Assembly (NCBI GenBank): GCA_023614405.1
Contig: CM042688.1
Coordinates: 69,426,253-69,490,252, forward strand
Direction of reading: 5' to 3'
DNA from: Avena insularis
Lineage: Eukaryota; Streptophyta; Magnoliopsida; Poales; Poaceae
Length of the DNA stretch: 64,000 bases
Part shown: in pieces, positions 47,413-59,013 of the stretch
Layout of the letters: each line of letters begins with the position of its first letter
Position numbering within the stretch: position 1 is the stretch's first letter
Notes under the pieces: generated by a model
Told to the model about the DNA's origin: nothing
Seen by the model: the letters and a program-made list of their open reading frames with translations, nothing else
The model's database searches: none
Program-made: the position numbers and the translations under genes

Positions 47413-50093
47413 AACTCCTACTCGTCCTCGAGTAGGTAAGTGATAAAAAGAAAGAATATTTTTTTAGGTGACATGCAACATCATAATCTTGATCAAAGTA
47501 TTTGTAAAACATTGGTAGCTGGGATCATAGTACTTTAACATAGCATGAAAGATATAGTTCTAACAAAAAGACATAGCAACTATGTTGTAGCATGAAAAGG
47601 TACAAACAAAAGATTCATGAACAACAATGCTTTGTAAGACGTTTGTTTGTTTCACATAAAGAAAACATAACGAGAATGGTATTCAGCTTGTCCCTCATAG
47701 TGTAGAAAAACATAAATGCATAGGACACCTTCAAAGTTCATAAGGGTGACTAGATACAAATAGTTCAAGAACAAGTAATATTAAAGTTATGAATCAACCA
47801 ACAAGTCTTGGGACAATGCACATTAAACTAAGAATGGCCACTATGCTCTCTTAATAGGTGCATAAAGATAGAAGATGGAGACTCAACATAAAAGTAAAAG
47901 AAAGGCCTTCATAGAAGGAAGCAGGGATTCAAGTCTCATAAAGAGCTTCCAAAAATTATGGTACTTAATAGCTTTCAGCTCTCATTGCCCCTATCATAAG
48001 CATCTTTAGGTGGTTAAGGTTAAAGTGACACAACTAAGAGGATATGCTTGACAAGTTATAAGTTGAAATCTCATGCCCCTTGCTTACGCGTACCAAACCT
48101 CATGCTACTCAACTTCAGTCACAAGTAAGCTCTTGTCATTGTAAGTACATATGTATCATAGAGAACCGCCAACGGGGTACCCCTTACCCCATGACACAGG
48201 AGCTATCCCATATCAAAATGACAAGGCAACATACAATGAGCATCTCAACGATCTTTTTATTTGCTATTTGTGTAGGTTTTATTGAGGATGCTTCATAGAG
48301 TACTCATTATGGTTATGCTGCAAGTTTCCACCATGATTAGGCATGGCTTAGGCTAGCAGCCTAGGCGTTTCTCTAACACACATACAAACTCCATGATCTT
48401 ACAAGTTCCCCTTTTATTTCACACTGCCGGGATCCATAAGTAAAAGAATCATGATATCAATGGAATAATAAGTGAAATGTTGAAAGCGTTCCCCTTGATA
48501 CATGGTTCTGCTAACTTCAACTTATAAAGCGCAAGCATATATGCAACAAAGATGGACACAATGGTTCAAGATTATTAAGTGCAAGAAAGTAAAGTGTGAC
48601 ATCAAGTTCGTGAGAGCTTTAATCACTAATTTTCACATAACAAGTTTAATTCGGAAGGTAGATAAAAACATGAATATACTTGGAATAGCAAATTCTAATA
48701 GGTAGGTATGGTGGAATCTTTGGGATAACTTGGTTTTATTTGGATTTGGATGCATGAGTGGAACTCATACTTGGCATGGAGGCTAGCAAAAGACTAGGAG
48801 CGACCAACTAAGAGAGCAATAATGGCCATAATCATGCAAAGAGATAAACATTATTAATTAAAGCATAAAGTGAAATTACAAGTCGAAAACTAAAGGATCA
48901 TAGAGGCTATAGTGACTTGGAGTAGTCTTAACATGGTGTGAGCATGTGCCACGTCAACCCAAATAAAGCATCAAAGGAGAATACCACAATACTATGCTTT
49001 AATATGCTAAAACAACGCATGATTCTTTCAAGGCACATTAAGCGATATCAATTGTTTATAACATGTCATGCTACAGCAAAAATCACTAAGCATAAAGCCA
49101 AAACAATATCAAGCATGACATGACAAAGTATAGGCCATAGTCAAAAACAAGCTCCTTTTTACCACTTAAGCATGAACTTTTCCTACTCTTTTCCAATCCA
49201 AACCAACTTATTTGAAAACTAATGTATGAACGAGAGGGTCCAGCCAATTTATTCAAGCAAACTAAGCAAACGAAAACCAAAAACAAAAACAAAGGCGCTC
49301 CAAGAACAACACAACTGTGCATGAAATAATAAAAATGAAGTGTTTGGAAGAAACCTGAGATTTTTATTAATGAAGAAGGGGATGCCTTGGGCATCCCCGA
49401 GCTTTGACACTTGTACTTCTTGGATATTTGTTGGGGTGACACGGGTGTCATCCCCAAACTTGAGCTTTAGTCCATTCTTCATCTCATTACATCATTCTTT
49501 CCCTACACCTGAAAATTTCATTCATACAAAACTTCATACAATCTTCATTAGCAACATTAGTGCACTCAAGATAGTAAGTCTTTTGGTTCAGTCTCAACAC
49601 AAGTAAAACTTCCATTAAAACACAAGCTACTATAGCACTTCCTTTAAAAAGTTCAAATGATCAAAGAGAACTCAAAGAGAAAGAGATTAAGAGGCAAATG
49701 CAAATAATGGCAGAAATCTGTCAAAACAGACCAGCTGGTAAAAACCAATTTTTTCAAAGACCTTCTGTTGCTCAAACCAAAAAGTGTTGAACTAACGAAA
49801 GTTGGATAACAACCTGGGGCAGAAGCACAAAAAATTACATCTCAAACCGACGTACAGAGATTTTCACGAATTGTTACAGTGAAGCACAAAAATCTGTTTC
49901 AGGACAGCAACTTTCCCAAGCATTACTTCTCTCTCATTAGAGGTTACTCTTGGCACAAAAACCATACAAAAATGATAAGGAGAGGTTATTACTGAGCAAT
50001 AACTTCCAAGACTCAACTAAAACTTTTGGGTTATCTCCCAATAAATATTTTTCTTTAACGCCTTTAAGTTAGGCATAAGAAGCAAGAAAAGAA
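47413..50093 (-). other. E5 3' non-coding region with shared blocks, internal purine tracts and hairpins
   Basis: No RT or integrase sequence. Blocks at about 48045-48260 and 48550-48630 match E2 and E3. Two G-rich internal tracts at about 49395-49405 and 49452-49465 (minus strand AAAGCTCGGGGATG and CAAGTTTGGGGATG) sit beside hairpins at 49378-49398 and 49433-49455. Confidence 0.75.
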
Positions 50094-50591
50094 TCAAGTA
50101 TTCTCAAATGAAGAAGCATTAAGAGCAAATTTTGTTTTAATAGGAGAGGCAAAAGGAATCGTCTCTCTCTTCTTAGGGAAGTGTTCTATACCTTTCTTTA
50201 GTAGAAATTTATATTTAATTGTGCCTTCTTTCATATCAATAATGACACCTACAGTTCTAAGAAAAGGTCTTCCCAAAGTAATAGGACAGCAAGCATTGCA
50301 TTCAACATCCAAAACATAGAAATCAACAGGGACATAGGCATTGTTAACCATAATAAGAACATCATTAATACTCCCAGTGAGTTTCTTTTTAGCATTATCA
50401 TCAAGTGGTACATTTAAATAACAATCTTCCAATGGTGGCAAATCAAGCATTTCATAAATATTTTTAGGCATAATAGAAACACTACTATCAAGATCACATA
50501 AAGCTTTGAGATCAAAATCATTTGCTTTCATATTAATGATGGGTTCCCAACCATCTTCTAGTTTCATAGGAATAGAAGCTTTATGTTTCAT
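50094..50591 (-). pseudogene. E5 aspartic protease
   Basis: 165 codons, open. Block LKALCDLDSSVSIMPKNIY holds the catalytic Asp, but the usual C-D-L-G reads C-D-L-D, so the glycine after the catalytic triplet start is changed and activity is doubtful. Second block: CCPITLGRPFLRTVGVIIDM. The end (KKGIEHFPKKRETIPF) is followed directly by non-coding sequence. Related to the E2 and E3 proteases. It would process gag in the particle. Confidence 0.85.
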
Positions 50592-50893
50592 CTTTTCTTC
50601 TTTAATTTTATGACAAGATCAAGAATGTGTTTTGTAAAGGCCATATTCATAGCACTAGCATTAGGACTTTTAGCAAGCTTTTGTAGGAACATAATTACTT
50701 CAGAGATATTGCAACCATCAAGATCAAAATCATACTTATCATCTAAACTAGTAGAGCTATTGTTTCCCATGTTTCGAAGAATTTCAGCATTTTTATTAGA
50801 AAAGGTTCCATTGGGTTTACTAGCTTCAACATTAGTGGTAGTGATAGTAGAAATACTAATGTTACTAGCAATTTCATCTTCTCTTTCCCACTT
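50592..50893 (-). pseudogene. gag: E5 gag fragment
   Basis: About 100 codons (KWEREDEIASNISIST, FDLDGCNISEVIMFLQKLA) ending in a lysine-rich stretch at a stop that nearly overlaps the protease frame. The N-terminal part was separated by the E7 insertion at 50894. The product belongs to the variable spacer between capsid and protease; no domain is recognised. Confidence 0.65.
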
Positions 50894-51700
50894 TGTTGGG
50901 GGGATAACCCCGGGTAGGGTCACTCCGGGGTATAAGGGCCGAGTTAGCCGAGGTTCGGCAAGGTCAAAGCGGATGCTGGCCGAGTCACCTCAAGGCAGGC
51001 CGGATCACGGAGTAACCCGGACCAGGGGGGTCGCCTAACATTGTCTCGTCCGACTCAAGGAATAAGTCGGAGACACTTGTCTAGCTTATATGCAGGAACA
51101 GGTGTGGCCGGATCAACTATGATCCGGATCCTCGTTTGGCTTCTAGGAGAAGGAAGGAATATCTCTGGTCAAAAAGAAGGCCCGATGCGTACTGGATGAG
51201 CGAATAAAGCAAGGGCAGGACCACCGGATCGTGGCCGACAAGGGTGACGACGCTCACGTCGGCTGATGCAGGCGCCGCAGAGGCAACGTCGCTAAAGCAA
51301 GAGTGACGTGGGGGAAAAGCACCCCTGTCGGGTTACTAATTTGGGAGGAGGCATATTCTTAGGAATATGCCTCCACGTATGCCCTAGGCCAGGACCGAAC
51401 CACCCCTATATAAGGGGGGTTGGGGTTCTGGTAAGGGGGTTGGGTCTTTTCAGATACATAGCAAGGAAAATACTTGTGGGTCTAGGGTGCTTGGGCTAGT
51501 TAATAGGCAAGAGTAAGAGAGTTTCTTCTTCCTCCTCTTGTCAATACAGCTCGAGGAGCACTTGTTATCTTGGAGACTAAACATCAATACGAAGCTTCTG
51601 TGTAGAGAATCACTCTACTATCCCTCCCTGGATTCCCCTAGCGCATATTAGTCCCCACCTTTAGCCTATCCATGGCATCTGCCGTGACACCACCACGACA
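50894..51700 (+). repeat. 5' LTR of E7
   Basis: 807 bp, TGTTGGGG to CCACGACA. TATA box at 51407-51414 (TATATAAG). Contains ACAGCTCGAGGAGCACTTGT at 51546-51565. Confidence 0.92.
51407..51414 (+). promoter_or_regulatory. TATA box in the E7 5' LTR
   Basis: TATATAAG within CCCCTATATAAGGGGGG, about 290 bp before the LTR end, a normal place for the U3/R border. Confidence 0.8.
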
Positions 51701-51701
51701 G

Positions 51702-51720
51702 TTGGCGCCCACCGTGGGGC
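51702..51720 (+). other. Primer binding site of E7
   Basis: TTGGCGCCCACCGTGGGGC, one base after the LTR; identical to that of E1. Confidence 0.88.
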
Positions 51721-52019
51721 AAGCGGCGCTAGCAGGGGTGAAGATCCGGACGGGAAATTTCATCGGCACCGGTGAACGCATCGTCTCCGGGCTCGTTCAG
51801 CGCTTCGGTGCGTTGGACTAGGTCAGCGACCACATTGGCTGCTTCGGCACGCGCCCCCTTCCGCGCAACGGCGTCTTTGTCAAGCTCAGCGCGCACAAGG
51901 TCTATGTTGCCGTGGACGTGTCTTGCGTTCATCCGCGTCACGTCGTCGATGCGGGGGAACCACCCCTCACTGTGGCTCGCGGGGCGCGTATCGCTCGCTC
52001 CCCGAACCATGCAGAGGTG

Positions 52020-54326
52020 ATGATGACTGCGCCAGGCGCGGGCGCGAGCAAGGATCCAGCACTAGACCCGGAGGCAACACCCAAGGCACCAAGGAAAGCT
52101 AGGGGTCCTCCGCTAGAGAGGCCCGAGAACGTGCTGAGGGAAGCTATGGATAGCTTGGCTAACCCGGTGGCAGCAGTGGTAGATCCAGCTCAGGCACAGG
52201 CCAAGCTAGAGGAGACCCGGCGAAAGATACTGGAGGGCGCAAAGAAAATAGCAGCGGCTCAGCAGTCGTTGAACATGACGCTGCGTGAGTACGCGAAAGC
52301 GAACAAGGTTGATGCAGTGAGGGTAAAAGGGAGAAACCTCATAAGCGAGATGAACAGAGAAGGTGATGATGGACCAGAAGGGTCGGAAAACTATCTGTCT
52401 GTGGGGTTGCCTAAGTATAGTACCCCGGCGAAGAACCTCAGAGCAGCAGATGCCACGGCGTCCGAGCTAGAGGGTCTGACGGGTGAAGCCCGCCAAAGAC
52501 AGCAAGACCGGGTTAACGAGCTGGTTCGGATCGCGAACAGGCAGAATGAGGAGCTGTTGAGAGGTAACCCGGAGAGAGTTGGAGCTTATAAAATCGTCCA
52601 TTCGGTGATGGGTAACCCAGAGAAATCCGCTAGAGCCGCATCATCGCCTCATGGTGGCCCTAGAAGAGAAGAGGTAGTAACCTCGGCCAGACGGAACAAG
52701 CAGATCGTTCCGTACGACCCAACGCGTGCGGGAAAGGAAAAAGAGATACGGAAAAACGACGATCGACGAAGTGTGAGCCGAGGTAACCACGACCAAGGCA
52801 ATGCCGGTCAAGGGAATGCTGCCAACGGCAATGCCGGACAGCAAAACTCGGCAGGAGCGGGTCAACCGCAGCAGCGGAATGCACCAAGGCAAGAGCAAAG
52901 TGTCGGCCGTGGTATGCAACAGAGAGGAGCACAACGAGAGCAAGACCGATACAATGATGGAGACTCGGAGATGATGAATGCGGGATACGCAAGACCGGAC
53001 TATCATGTGATAGGGTCGAGATTGGGAAGCAGAGATTTGATGCCGGATGACACTAGGCTAAAACTAGATTGCCTGTATAGGTCGGAACAGATCGAATGTC
53101 AAGGTCCTCCGGGTCCAGCGTGCTTTGGACCCTGGATCATGAAGGAACCGCCAGTACCCAATTTCCAATTACCTAGGGGCACGAAGACGTATGACGGCAG
53201 TACAAAGCCGGAGGATTGGCTAATAAACTACGCAACAGCTATGAAAATTGCAACTGGCAACTTGAGGTGGGTTGTACGATATGTACCCCAAATGTTGGAA
53301 GGTCCAGCTAGGGTTTGGCTGAATAATTTGCCACCCGGAAGCATCAATTGCTGGATAGATTTTGAAGAAATGTTCATCAGCAACTTCTCAAGTATGTATC
53401 AGAGACCGAATAGACCGCAGACCCTGGCAATGTGCAAGCAGAGATCTAACGAAATGGACCGTGAATTCTTGACCCGGTGGTGTACCGTGAGAAACTCATG
53501 TGAGGGAGTCATAGAGTCACAGGCTATAGCGTGGTTCACACAAGGATGTAGATATGGCAGCGAGTTATGGATGAAATTGCGAAGGAAAATGCGAGTCACC
53601 TTGGCAGAGATGATCCGGATCGCGGATTCCTATGCTTTGGGAGATCTGACTCAACCTAGGATCGCGTCGAACGAGTCAAATGAGGAGTACTATCCGAGGG
53701 ACGGATCCGGGTCATCCCGGAGGAACGATTACAGGGGAAAAAGGAGAGACGATAGACCGGACCATAGGTATGGTTCACAACAAGTTGCGGCCGTGAATCA
53801 AGATCATCCCGGGGCAGGGAGCAATCAACGCCAGAGAACGGGAGGGCAATGGACTCCTCGAAACGATGGCAAGAAAACATGGATTCCGGAGCAGAAGAAG
53901 CAATGGCAAGAAAAGAAAGATCATCCGAGGTATACCTACGAGTCAATGTTGGACCAGCCGTGCAAGTTTCACACGCCAAATCCGAGCAGCCCGGCGGGTC
54001 ACACGACGAGACAATGTGAGTGGATGCGCAAGATAGAACAAGGTGGTTCGGGGAATGCTCAGGCACCTCGGAATGATCAACCTCGGCAGGAGTTACCCGG
54101 CAAAGAATTGCTCTCCGGAGCAAACACGCAGCAACTGATGTTGCCTCCCCCTCCGCCGAGGTATGACAACAGTGAGAGAAGGGATGCAGTGCATCAGATA
54201 GAAAACCAGCAACAACCGGATCAGAGGTACTCCGGAAACGAGGGAAGAAATGAGTACAGGGAACATCACCAGAGCTATTGCGTGTTCACAACAGAGGAAA
54301 CAGATAGGAAAAGCTTGCAGCGCTGA
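52020..54326 (+). CDS. gag: E7 gag polyprotein
   Basis: The first ATG of the frame is at 52020; the frame is open back to 51912 without ATG and, before a TAG near 51820, back to the PBS. About 768 codons. The N-terminal 330 residues are basic and low-complexity, with an Asn/Gly/Gln-rich stretch (52780-52960). The capsid-like Retrotrans_gag block is at about 53200-53640 (KPEDWLINYATAMKIATGNL, RVWLNNLPPGSINCW, then SSMYQRPNRPQTL). A knuckle-like C-F-H...H...C motif lies at about 53960-54017 (PCKFHTPNPSSPAGHTTRQC). It forms the particle and packages RNA. This is the only long undamaged gag in the window. It stops at 54324-54326, before the protease. Confidence 0.88.
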   Translation: MMTAPGAGASKDPALDPEATPKAPRKARGPPLERPENVLREAMDSLANPVAAVVDPAQAQAKLEETRRKILEGAKKIAAAQQSLNMTLREYAKANKVDAVRVKGRNLISEMNREGDDGPEGSENYLSVGLPKYSTPAKNLRAADATASELEGLTGEARQRQQDRVNELVRIANRQNEELLRGNPERVGAYKIVHSVMGNPEKSARAASSPHGGPRREEVVTSARRNKQIVPYDPTRAGKEKEIRKNDDRRSVSRGNHDQGNAGQGNAANGNAGQQNSAGAGQPQQRNAPRQEQSVGRGMQQRGAQREQDRYNDGDSEMMNAGYARPDYHVIGSRLGSRDLMPDDTRLKLDCLYRSEQIECQGPPGPACFGPWIMKEPPVPNFQLPRGTKTYDGSTKPEDWLINYATAMKIATGNLRWVVRYVPQMLEGPARVWLNNLPPGSINCWIDFEEMFISNFSSMYQRPNRPQTLAMCKQRSNEMDREFLTRWCTVRNSCEGVIESQAIAWFTQGCRYGSELWMKLRRKMRVTLAEMIRIADSYALGDLTQPRIASNESNEEYYPRDGSGSSRRNDYRGKRRDDRPDHRYGSQQVAAVNQDHPGAGSNQRQRTGGQWTPRNDGKKTWIPEQKKQWQEKKDHPRYTYESMLDQPCKFHTPNPSSPAGHTTRQCEWMRKIEQGGSGNAQAPRNDQPRQELPGKELLSGANTQQLMLPPPPPRYDNSERRDAVHQIENQQQPDQRYSGNEGRNEYREHHQSYCVFTTEETDRKSLQR

Positions 54327-55133
54327 CATATGGAGGTTAACGCGGTTATGCCTGCAGTGACGAGGTACATGTCTTGGTCGGACCAGGAAATTACCTGGAG
54401 CGTTAAAGATCATCCCAAGCTTATGCCAAGTCCGGCTCAGATGCACCGTGTTAGATCCGACGCTCATTGGACCAAACATTAATGTGAGGTTCTCCAAGGT
54501 ACTGATTGACAATGGCGAGCATTAACATCATGTACGCGGATACGATGCAAGTTGGGCATCTCGAGAACATGCTCCTACAAGAACAACTTTTCACGGTATC
54601 GCGTCGGCATATCCTGCGAACCCATAGGCAAAGTCCGGGTCGACGTGCTATTCGGTACGAGGGATAACTGCCGAACCGAAAATCTGGAGTTTGAGGTGGT
54701 AAACCTAGAGAGCGCGTATCATGCATTACTCAGGAGACCGGCACTGAGCAAATTCATGGCAAGTTGCCACGTTAGTTATCTGAAGATGAAGTTGCCCAGG
54801 CCAAATGGTGCAATTACTATCGCTAGATTTCGACGTTCTATTGAGTGCGCTTCAGCCGGTCTAACCAAGCCGAGTCACTCGTAATTGCCCAAGAGAAAAG
54901 AAAATCCAAGAGGTGGCGGCATTAGCTCGGTCCGCAGCAAAGATATGCCGTTAAGTAACCGGCATGGAAGCGTTTCATTTCAAGCCGCGAAGGACACCAA
55001 GAAGATCCCGGTGGATAACGTGTTTTTGGAGCGTACCGTGACGATTGGGGCCGGGTTAATTGACAAATAGGAAAGTGAGCTCGTCAACTTCCTCTGTGAG
55101 AATCGGGATATTTTTGCTTGGTCCACACAGGAC
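54327..55133 (+). pseudogene. E7 protease and linker to RT
   Basis: The protease active-site region (VLIDNG at about 54502-54519) is followed at once by a frameshift, where bases have been lost before the IN-I-MYAD part. The rest lies in the frame from 54552 to 54884 (GKVRVDVLFGTRDNCRTENL, SAYHALLRRPALSKFM). Beyond that come linker sequences in changing frames up to an FAWSTQDLQGVPRELAE-type junction near 55110-55160. It would cleave gag-pol. The break at the active site makes it inactive. Confidence 0.8.
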
Positions 55134-56417
55134 TTGCAAGGTGTTCCGAGGGAGTTGGCCGAGCACTCTTTGAATGTAAGACCCGGAGCAAGGCCGGTGA
55201 AGCAGCCTCTCCGACGCTTCGCCGAGGATAGGAGAAAGGTCATTGGTGACGAGATAGCTCGGTTGCTAGCAGCAGGATTTATCATGGAAGTGCTATATCC
55301 GGATTGGCTCTCTAATCCGGTACTGGTAGAAAAGAAGAAGGATGATCCGAACGTGGCAGTGGTTTGGCGTATGTGTATCGATTACACGAACCTGAACAAG
55401 GCATGTCCGAAAGATCCATTTCCGCTGCCGAGGATAGATCAGGTCATCGACTCTACCGCGGGATGTGAACTGTTGTCATTTATTGACGCCTATTCTGGTT
55501 TCCACCAGATACCCCTGAACCTGGATGATCAAATAAAAACTGCCTTTATTACCCCGTACGGGGCTTATTTCTATCGCACTATGCCGTTTGGTTTACGAAA
55601 CGCAGGAGCAACGTACCAAAGGTGTATGCAAAAATGTTTGCATGATCAAATAGGTCAAAATGTGCAAGTTTACGTGGACGATGTGGTTATCAAGACCAAG
55701 GAAAGCGCAACGCTCCTTGACGACATAAGGCAAACATTCGCGAACTTGAGGAGATTCTGAATGAAGCTTAACCCGGAGAAATGTACCTTCGGTGTCCCGG
55801 CTGGGAAATTACTAGGATTTCTCGTCTCCAGCCGAGGTATCAAGGTCAATCCAACTAAGATCCGAGCCATCGAACGAATGGAGCTGCCGAAGTGTCTCAA
55901 TGACGTCCAGAAGTTCACTGGATGCCTGGCGTCGTTGAGTCGGTTTGTATGTCGGCTAGGGGAAAAGGCACTGCCTCTCTACCAACTCATGAAAAAATCA
56001 GATAAATTCGTATGGACGCCGCAGTCGATGAAGCTTTGCCCACTTAAAAAGATGTTGGCCATCGACTAGTGTTAGCTTCTCCACCGTCAAGGAGCCAATG
56101 TTGTTCTACATAGCCGCAACCAACCGAGTTGGAAGTGCGTGATTGTAGTGGAACGAGATGAAGAGGGTAAGTCGGTGCAGAGACCAGTGTATTACTTGAG
56201 CGAGGTATTGTCTGCCTCAAAACAGAACTACCCGCATTTTCAAAAGGTGGCATACGGAGTTTATATGGCGACAAAGAAGTTAAAGCACTACTTTGAGGAG
56301 CATCCCATCAAAGTGATATGTGAAGCCCCCATATCCGAGATAATGGGTAACAAAGATGCGAACGGCAGAATTGCGAAATGGGCAATTGAGCTAGCACCAT
56401 ACGCCCCAAGACGATGA
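55134..56417 (+). pseudogene. E7 reverse transcriptase and first RNase H
   Basis: RT motifs: VWRMCIDYTNLNKACPKDPF, FIDAYSGFHQIPL, TMPFGLRNAGATYQRCMQ and catalytic YVDD at 55671-55682. An in-frame TGA at 55758-55760 replaces what is usually arginine. The frame continues from 55761 with the thumb (LNPEKCTFGVPAGKLLGFLV). A frameshift near 56020 breaks the RNase H entry, and 56139-56417 gives the rest (QRPVYYLSEVLSASKQNY, MATKKLKHYFEEHPIKV). It would copy RNA to cDNA. Counterpart of E1 30907-32495. Confidence 0.9.
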
Positions 56418-57134
56418 AGAGAAGCGATCAAGTCCCAGGCTATAGCGGACTTTTTCGTGGATTGGGCCGAGGTACAATACGAACCACCGCCACCGGATCC
56501 AAACTACTGGAGGATGCACTTCGACGGATCGAAGACCAAAACCGGATTAGGCGCCGGGGTTGTGCTTACCTCGCCAAAAAAGGATCAGCTCAAGTACGTA
56601 TTGCAGATCCATTTCGCGGCATCGAACAATGTCGCTGAATACGAGGCTCTTGTGCATGGTCTCAAAGTGGCAAAGGAAATTGGCATAAGACGAATAATCT
56701 GCTTTGGCGACTCGGATCTAGTAATACAGCAAGTGTCCGGAGTGTGGGACGCCCTGGATACAAACATGGCACTATACAGATTTCATGTGCAGAAAGTCTC
56801 GGGTTACTTTGACGGATGTGAATTTCATCATGTACCTCGCGTGGAAAACGAAGCTGCCGACATGCTGTCGAAGCTCGGTTCGACCCGACAGGCAATTCCA
56901 CCGGGCGTTGCATTGGAGCACCTCAGAAAGCCATCTATCAGGCCATCCCGAGGAACCGACTCAATTTATGTTCCGGAAAATGCAGAATCCGGAGCTGAGC
57001 CCATGGACATTGACATGGAAGGTAGTGCGCCGAACCCGGGGATTGCCTCGGCAAGAACTCGGACTACCTCGCTAGACCCGAGGACTATTCAACAAGACCC
57101 GTTGAAGTTATGCGGTGGATCGGATGGAAATTGA
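56418..57134 (+). pseudogene. E7 second RNase H (Tat-type)
   Basis: Open frame 56457-57134. Acidic active-site residues are visible in order: Asp in MHFDGSKTKTGLGAG, Glu in NNVAEYEALVHGL, Asp in ICFGDSDLVIQQ, Asp in ENEAADMLSKLG. This additional RNase H between RT-RNase H and integrase marks the Tat lineage. The frame then runs into a spacer with acidic and proline parts and ends at 57134, overlapping the next frame by 20 bp. The domain itself looks complete. Confidence 0.88.
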
Positions 57135-58405
57135 TGAGGAGATGTTCTCAGAGCAAAGACCAGCTTGGGCACTGCCTATATATCAGTTCTTGAAAGATGG
57201 AACGTTACCCACTGAGGAAGTGCTAGCCAGGCAAACTCAGAGGAGAGCCAAATCTTACACCATCATCAATTCCGAGCTGTACAAACGGAGTGTAACCAAT
57301 GTCCTCCAGCGGTGCGTTGATCTGGAAGAAGGACTTGACATCCTCCGAGATATACACCAAGGAGAATGCGGGCATCACGCCTCATCCCGGGCCTTAGTGG
57401 CAAAGGCATTCCGACATGGATTTTACTGGCCAAGCGCCTTGGAGCAAGCGGAGGATCTGGTGAGAAAATGCAATGGTTGCCAAAGATACGCCACCAAGAC
57501 ACATATGCCTATGTCGGAACTCAAAACCATACCAATTACATGGCCATTTGCTGTGTGGTGATTGGATATGGTTGGCCCATTCAAACCAGCAAAAGGGAAC
57601 ATGACGCACATTCTGGTCATGGTGGACAAGTTTACAAAATGGATCGAAGTGAAGCCTATAAGAAAATGTGATGGAGCTACGGCTGTGACATTTCTCAAAG
57701 ACATCATCTTGAGATACGGTTATCCTCACAGTATCATAACTGATAACGGCACCAATTTTGCTGAAGGAGCATTTGCACGATTCTACCGAGATAAGAAAAT
57801 CCAACTCGACATAGCCTCGGTAGCCCACCCCGCATCAAACGGACAAGTGGAAAGATCCAACGGATTAGTGCTATCCGGGATAAAACCCCGGCTCATTGAG
57901 CCGCTGCAAAGATCAACGGGGTGCTGGATAGAAGAACTACCAGCGGTATTGTGGAGTTTAAGAACCACTCTGAATCGATCAACAGGCTACACGCCGTTCT
58001 TTCTGGTATATGGGGCAGACATTACCACCGACATAGAGCATGATTCGCCTAGGGTCACCTAATACGAAGCGAAGTGCAAGAAGCCCGCAAAATGATGTTG
58101 ATCTGCTAGAAGAAGCGAGAGAACTGCACCGCCCAGATCCGCCATATATCAAAAATCTCCGATGCTATCATAGCGTAAAGTGTGCCCCGAGTCTTCCGGA
58201 AGGCGATCTGGTGCTCGGTTGGTACAGCGTACCTGGCATGCATAAATTATCCCCATGGAAGGACCATTTATTGTGAGCAAAGCATTGCACAATGACTCTT
58301 ACTATCTCATAGATGCAAAGCCACAGGAAAAGAACAAGGCGGACAGGTCCGGAGAGGAATCCAAGCGACCGTGGAATGTAGCACTACTTCGTCCCTTCTA
58401 CACTT
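57115..58405 (+). pseudogene. E7 integrase
   Basis: Zinc domain GECGHHASSRALVAKAF and CNGCQRYATKTH at about 57360-57500. An in-frame TGA at 57559-57561 stands where the usual W-G-L-D-M has glycine. The core follows in the same frame: Asp in VMVDKFTKWIEV, Asp in IITDNGTNF, Glu in GQVERSNG. After the stop at 58062 the C-terminal part changes frame twice and ends with RPWNVALLRPFYT and a stop at about 58403-58405, the same ending as in E1. Confidence 0.9.
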
Positions 58406-59013
58406 AGCTAAATAGTGTATGTACCCGAGTCATCCTCATATGTCGGTATGTATGTCAGCAATGAGCCTATCAATGAAATAGCGGAGCCTCGAGCAGTAAC
58501 TCGAGGACTGCCTTAATAAATGATTGTTGTTACTTTTTATGCGTTAGCTGGAATGACTCGTTTCGCTTAACCTGGATTAGTAATGTGTGAGCACCAAAAA
58601 CCCAACCCTTCGACTCGCTGCTGTCCAACAAGAATTGGCTTCATGGCGAGCAAGGGAACAAGTTTGGAATTGCGTAGCACATGAAAAACTACTAAGGAAA
58701 CGATCCTATTCCAGCTAACGTTTGTCGACTAACCCCGTATTTACTTTCAAGCTATTATGTTGAATTATTTTGAGCCAAGCCTCAAAGTTTCTCAGTATTG
58801 TTAAAACGATTCTTGAAGCTCGGGTTCGTAAGTCATAAAACCGAATCAAGGTAGACACGGATCAAGCCAGAGAATTGGACGAACAAGAAAATGAAACTCG
58901 GGGACTACGCCCAAGTTAATCCAGCATACAAGCATAGTAGCAAAATATTAGGTATTCAGCATACAATTGCACCCGGCATACCGGGGATCTGATAAATTTT
59001 CAAGTTTTTTCAA
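58406..59013 (+). other. E7 spacer between pol and the antisense gene
   Basis: No reading frame of note. It lies between convergent pol and antisense 3' ends. Confidence 0.6.

Larger units (their letters stand above)
40825..50893 (-). mobile_element. E5: Sabrina-like gag-protease Gypsy element, split by E6, cut by E7
   Basis: Minus strand. 3' LTR 40825-47398 (E6 removed), purine tract at 47401-47412, a 2.7 kb non-coding region, protease (50094-50591) and a gag piece (50588-50893), where E7 inserts. The 5' part lies beyond E7, outside the window. Directly downstream of protease comes non-coding sequence, not RT, as in the Triticeae Sabrina family (from memory). Its 3' non-coding blocks match those of E2 and E3. 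It therefore belongs to the Athila side of Gypsy and would need enzymes in trans. Confidence 0.85.

Noticed and set aside
49086..49482. Open frames beside the E5 hairpins
   Set aside because: Non-coding 3' region of a gag-protease element; no conservation in E2 or E3.
52641..54123. Minus-strand open frames under E7 gag
   Set aside because: Shadows of the long gag frame; no domain and no start context.
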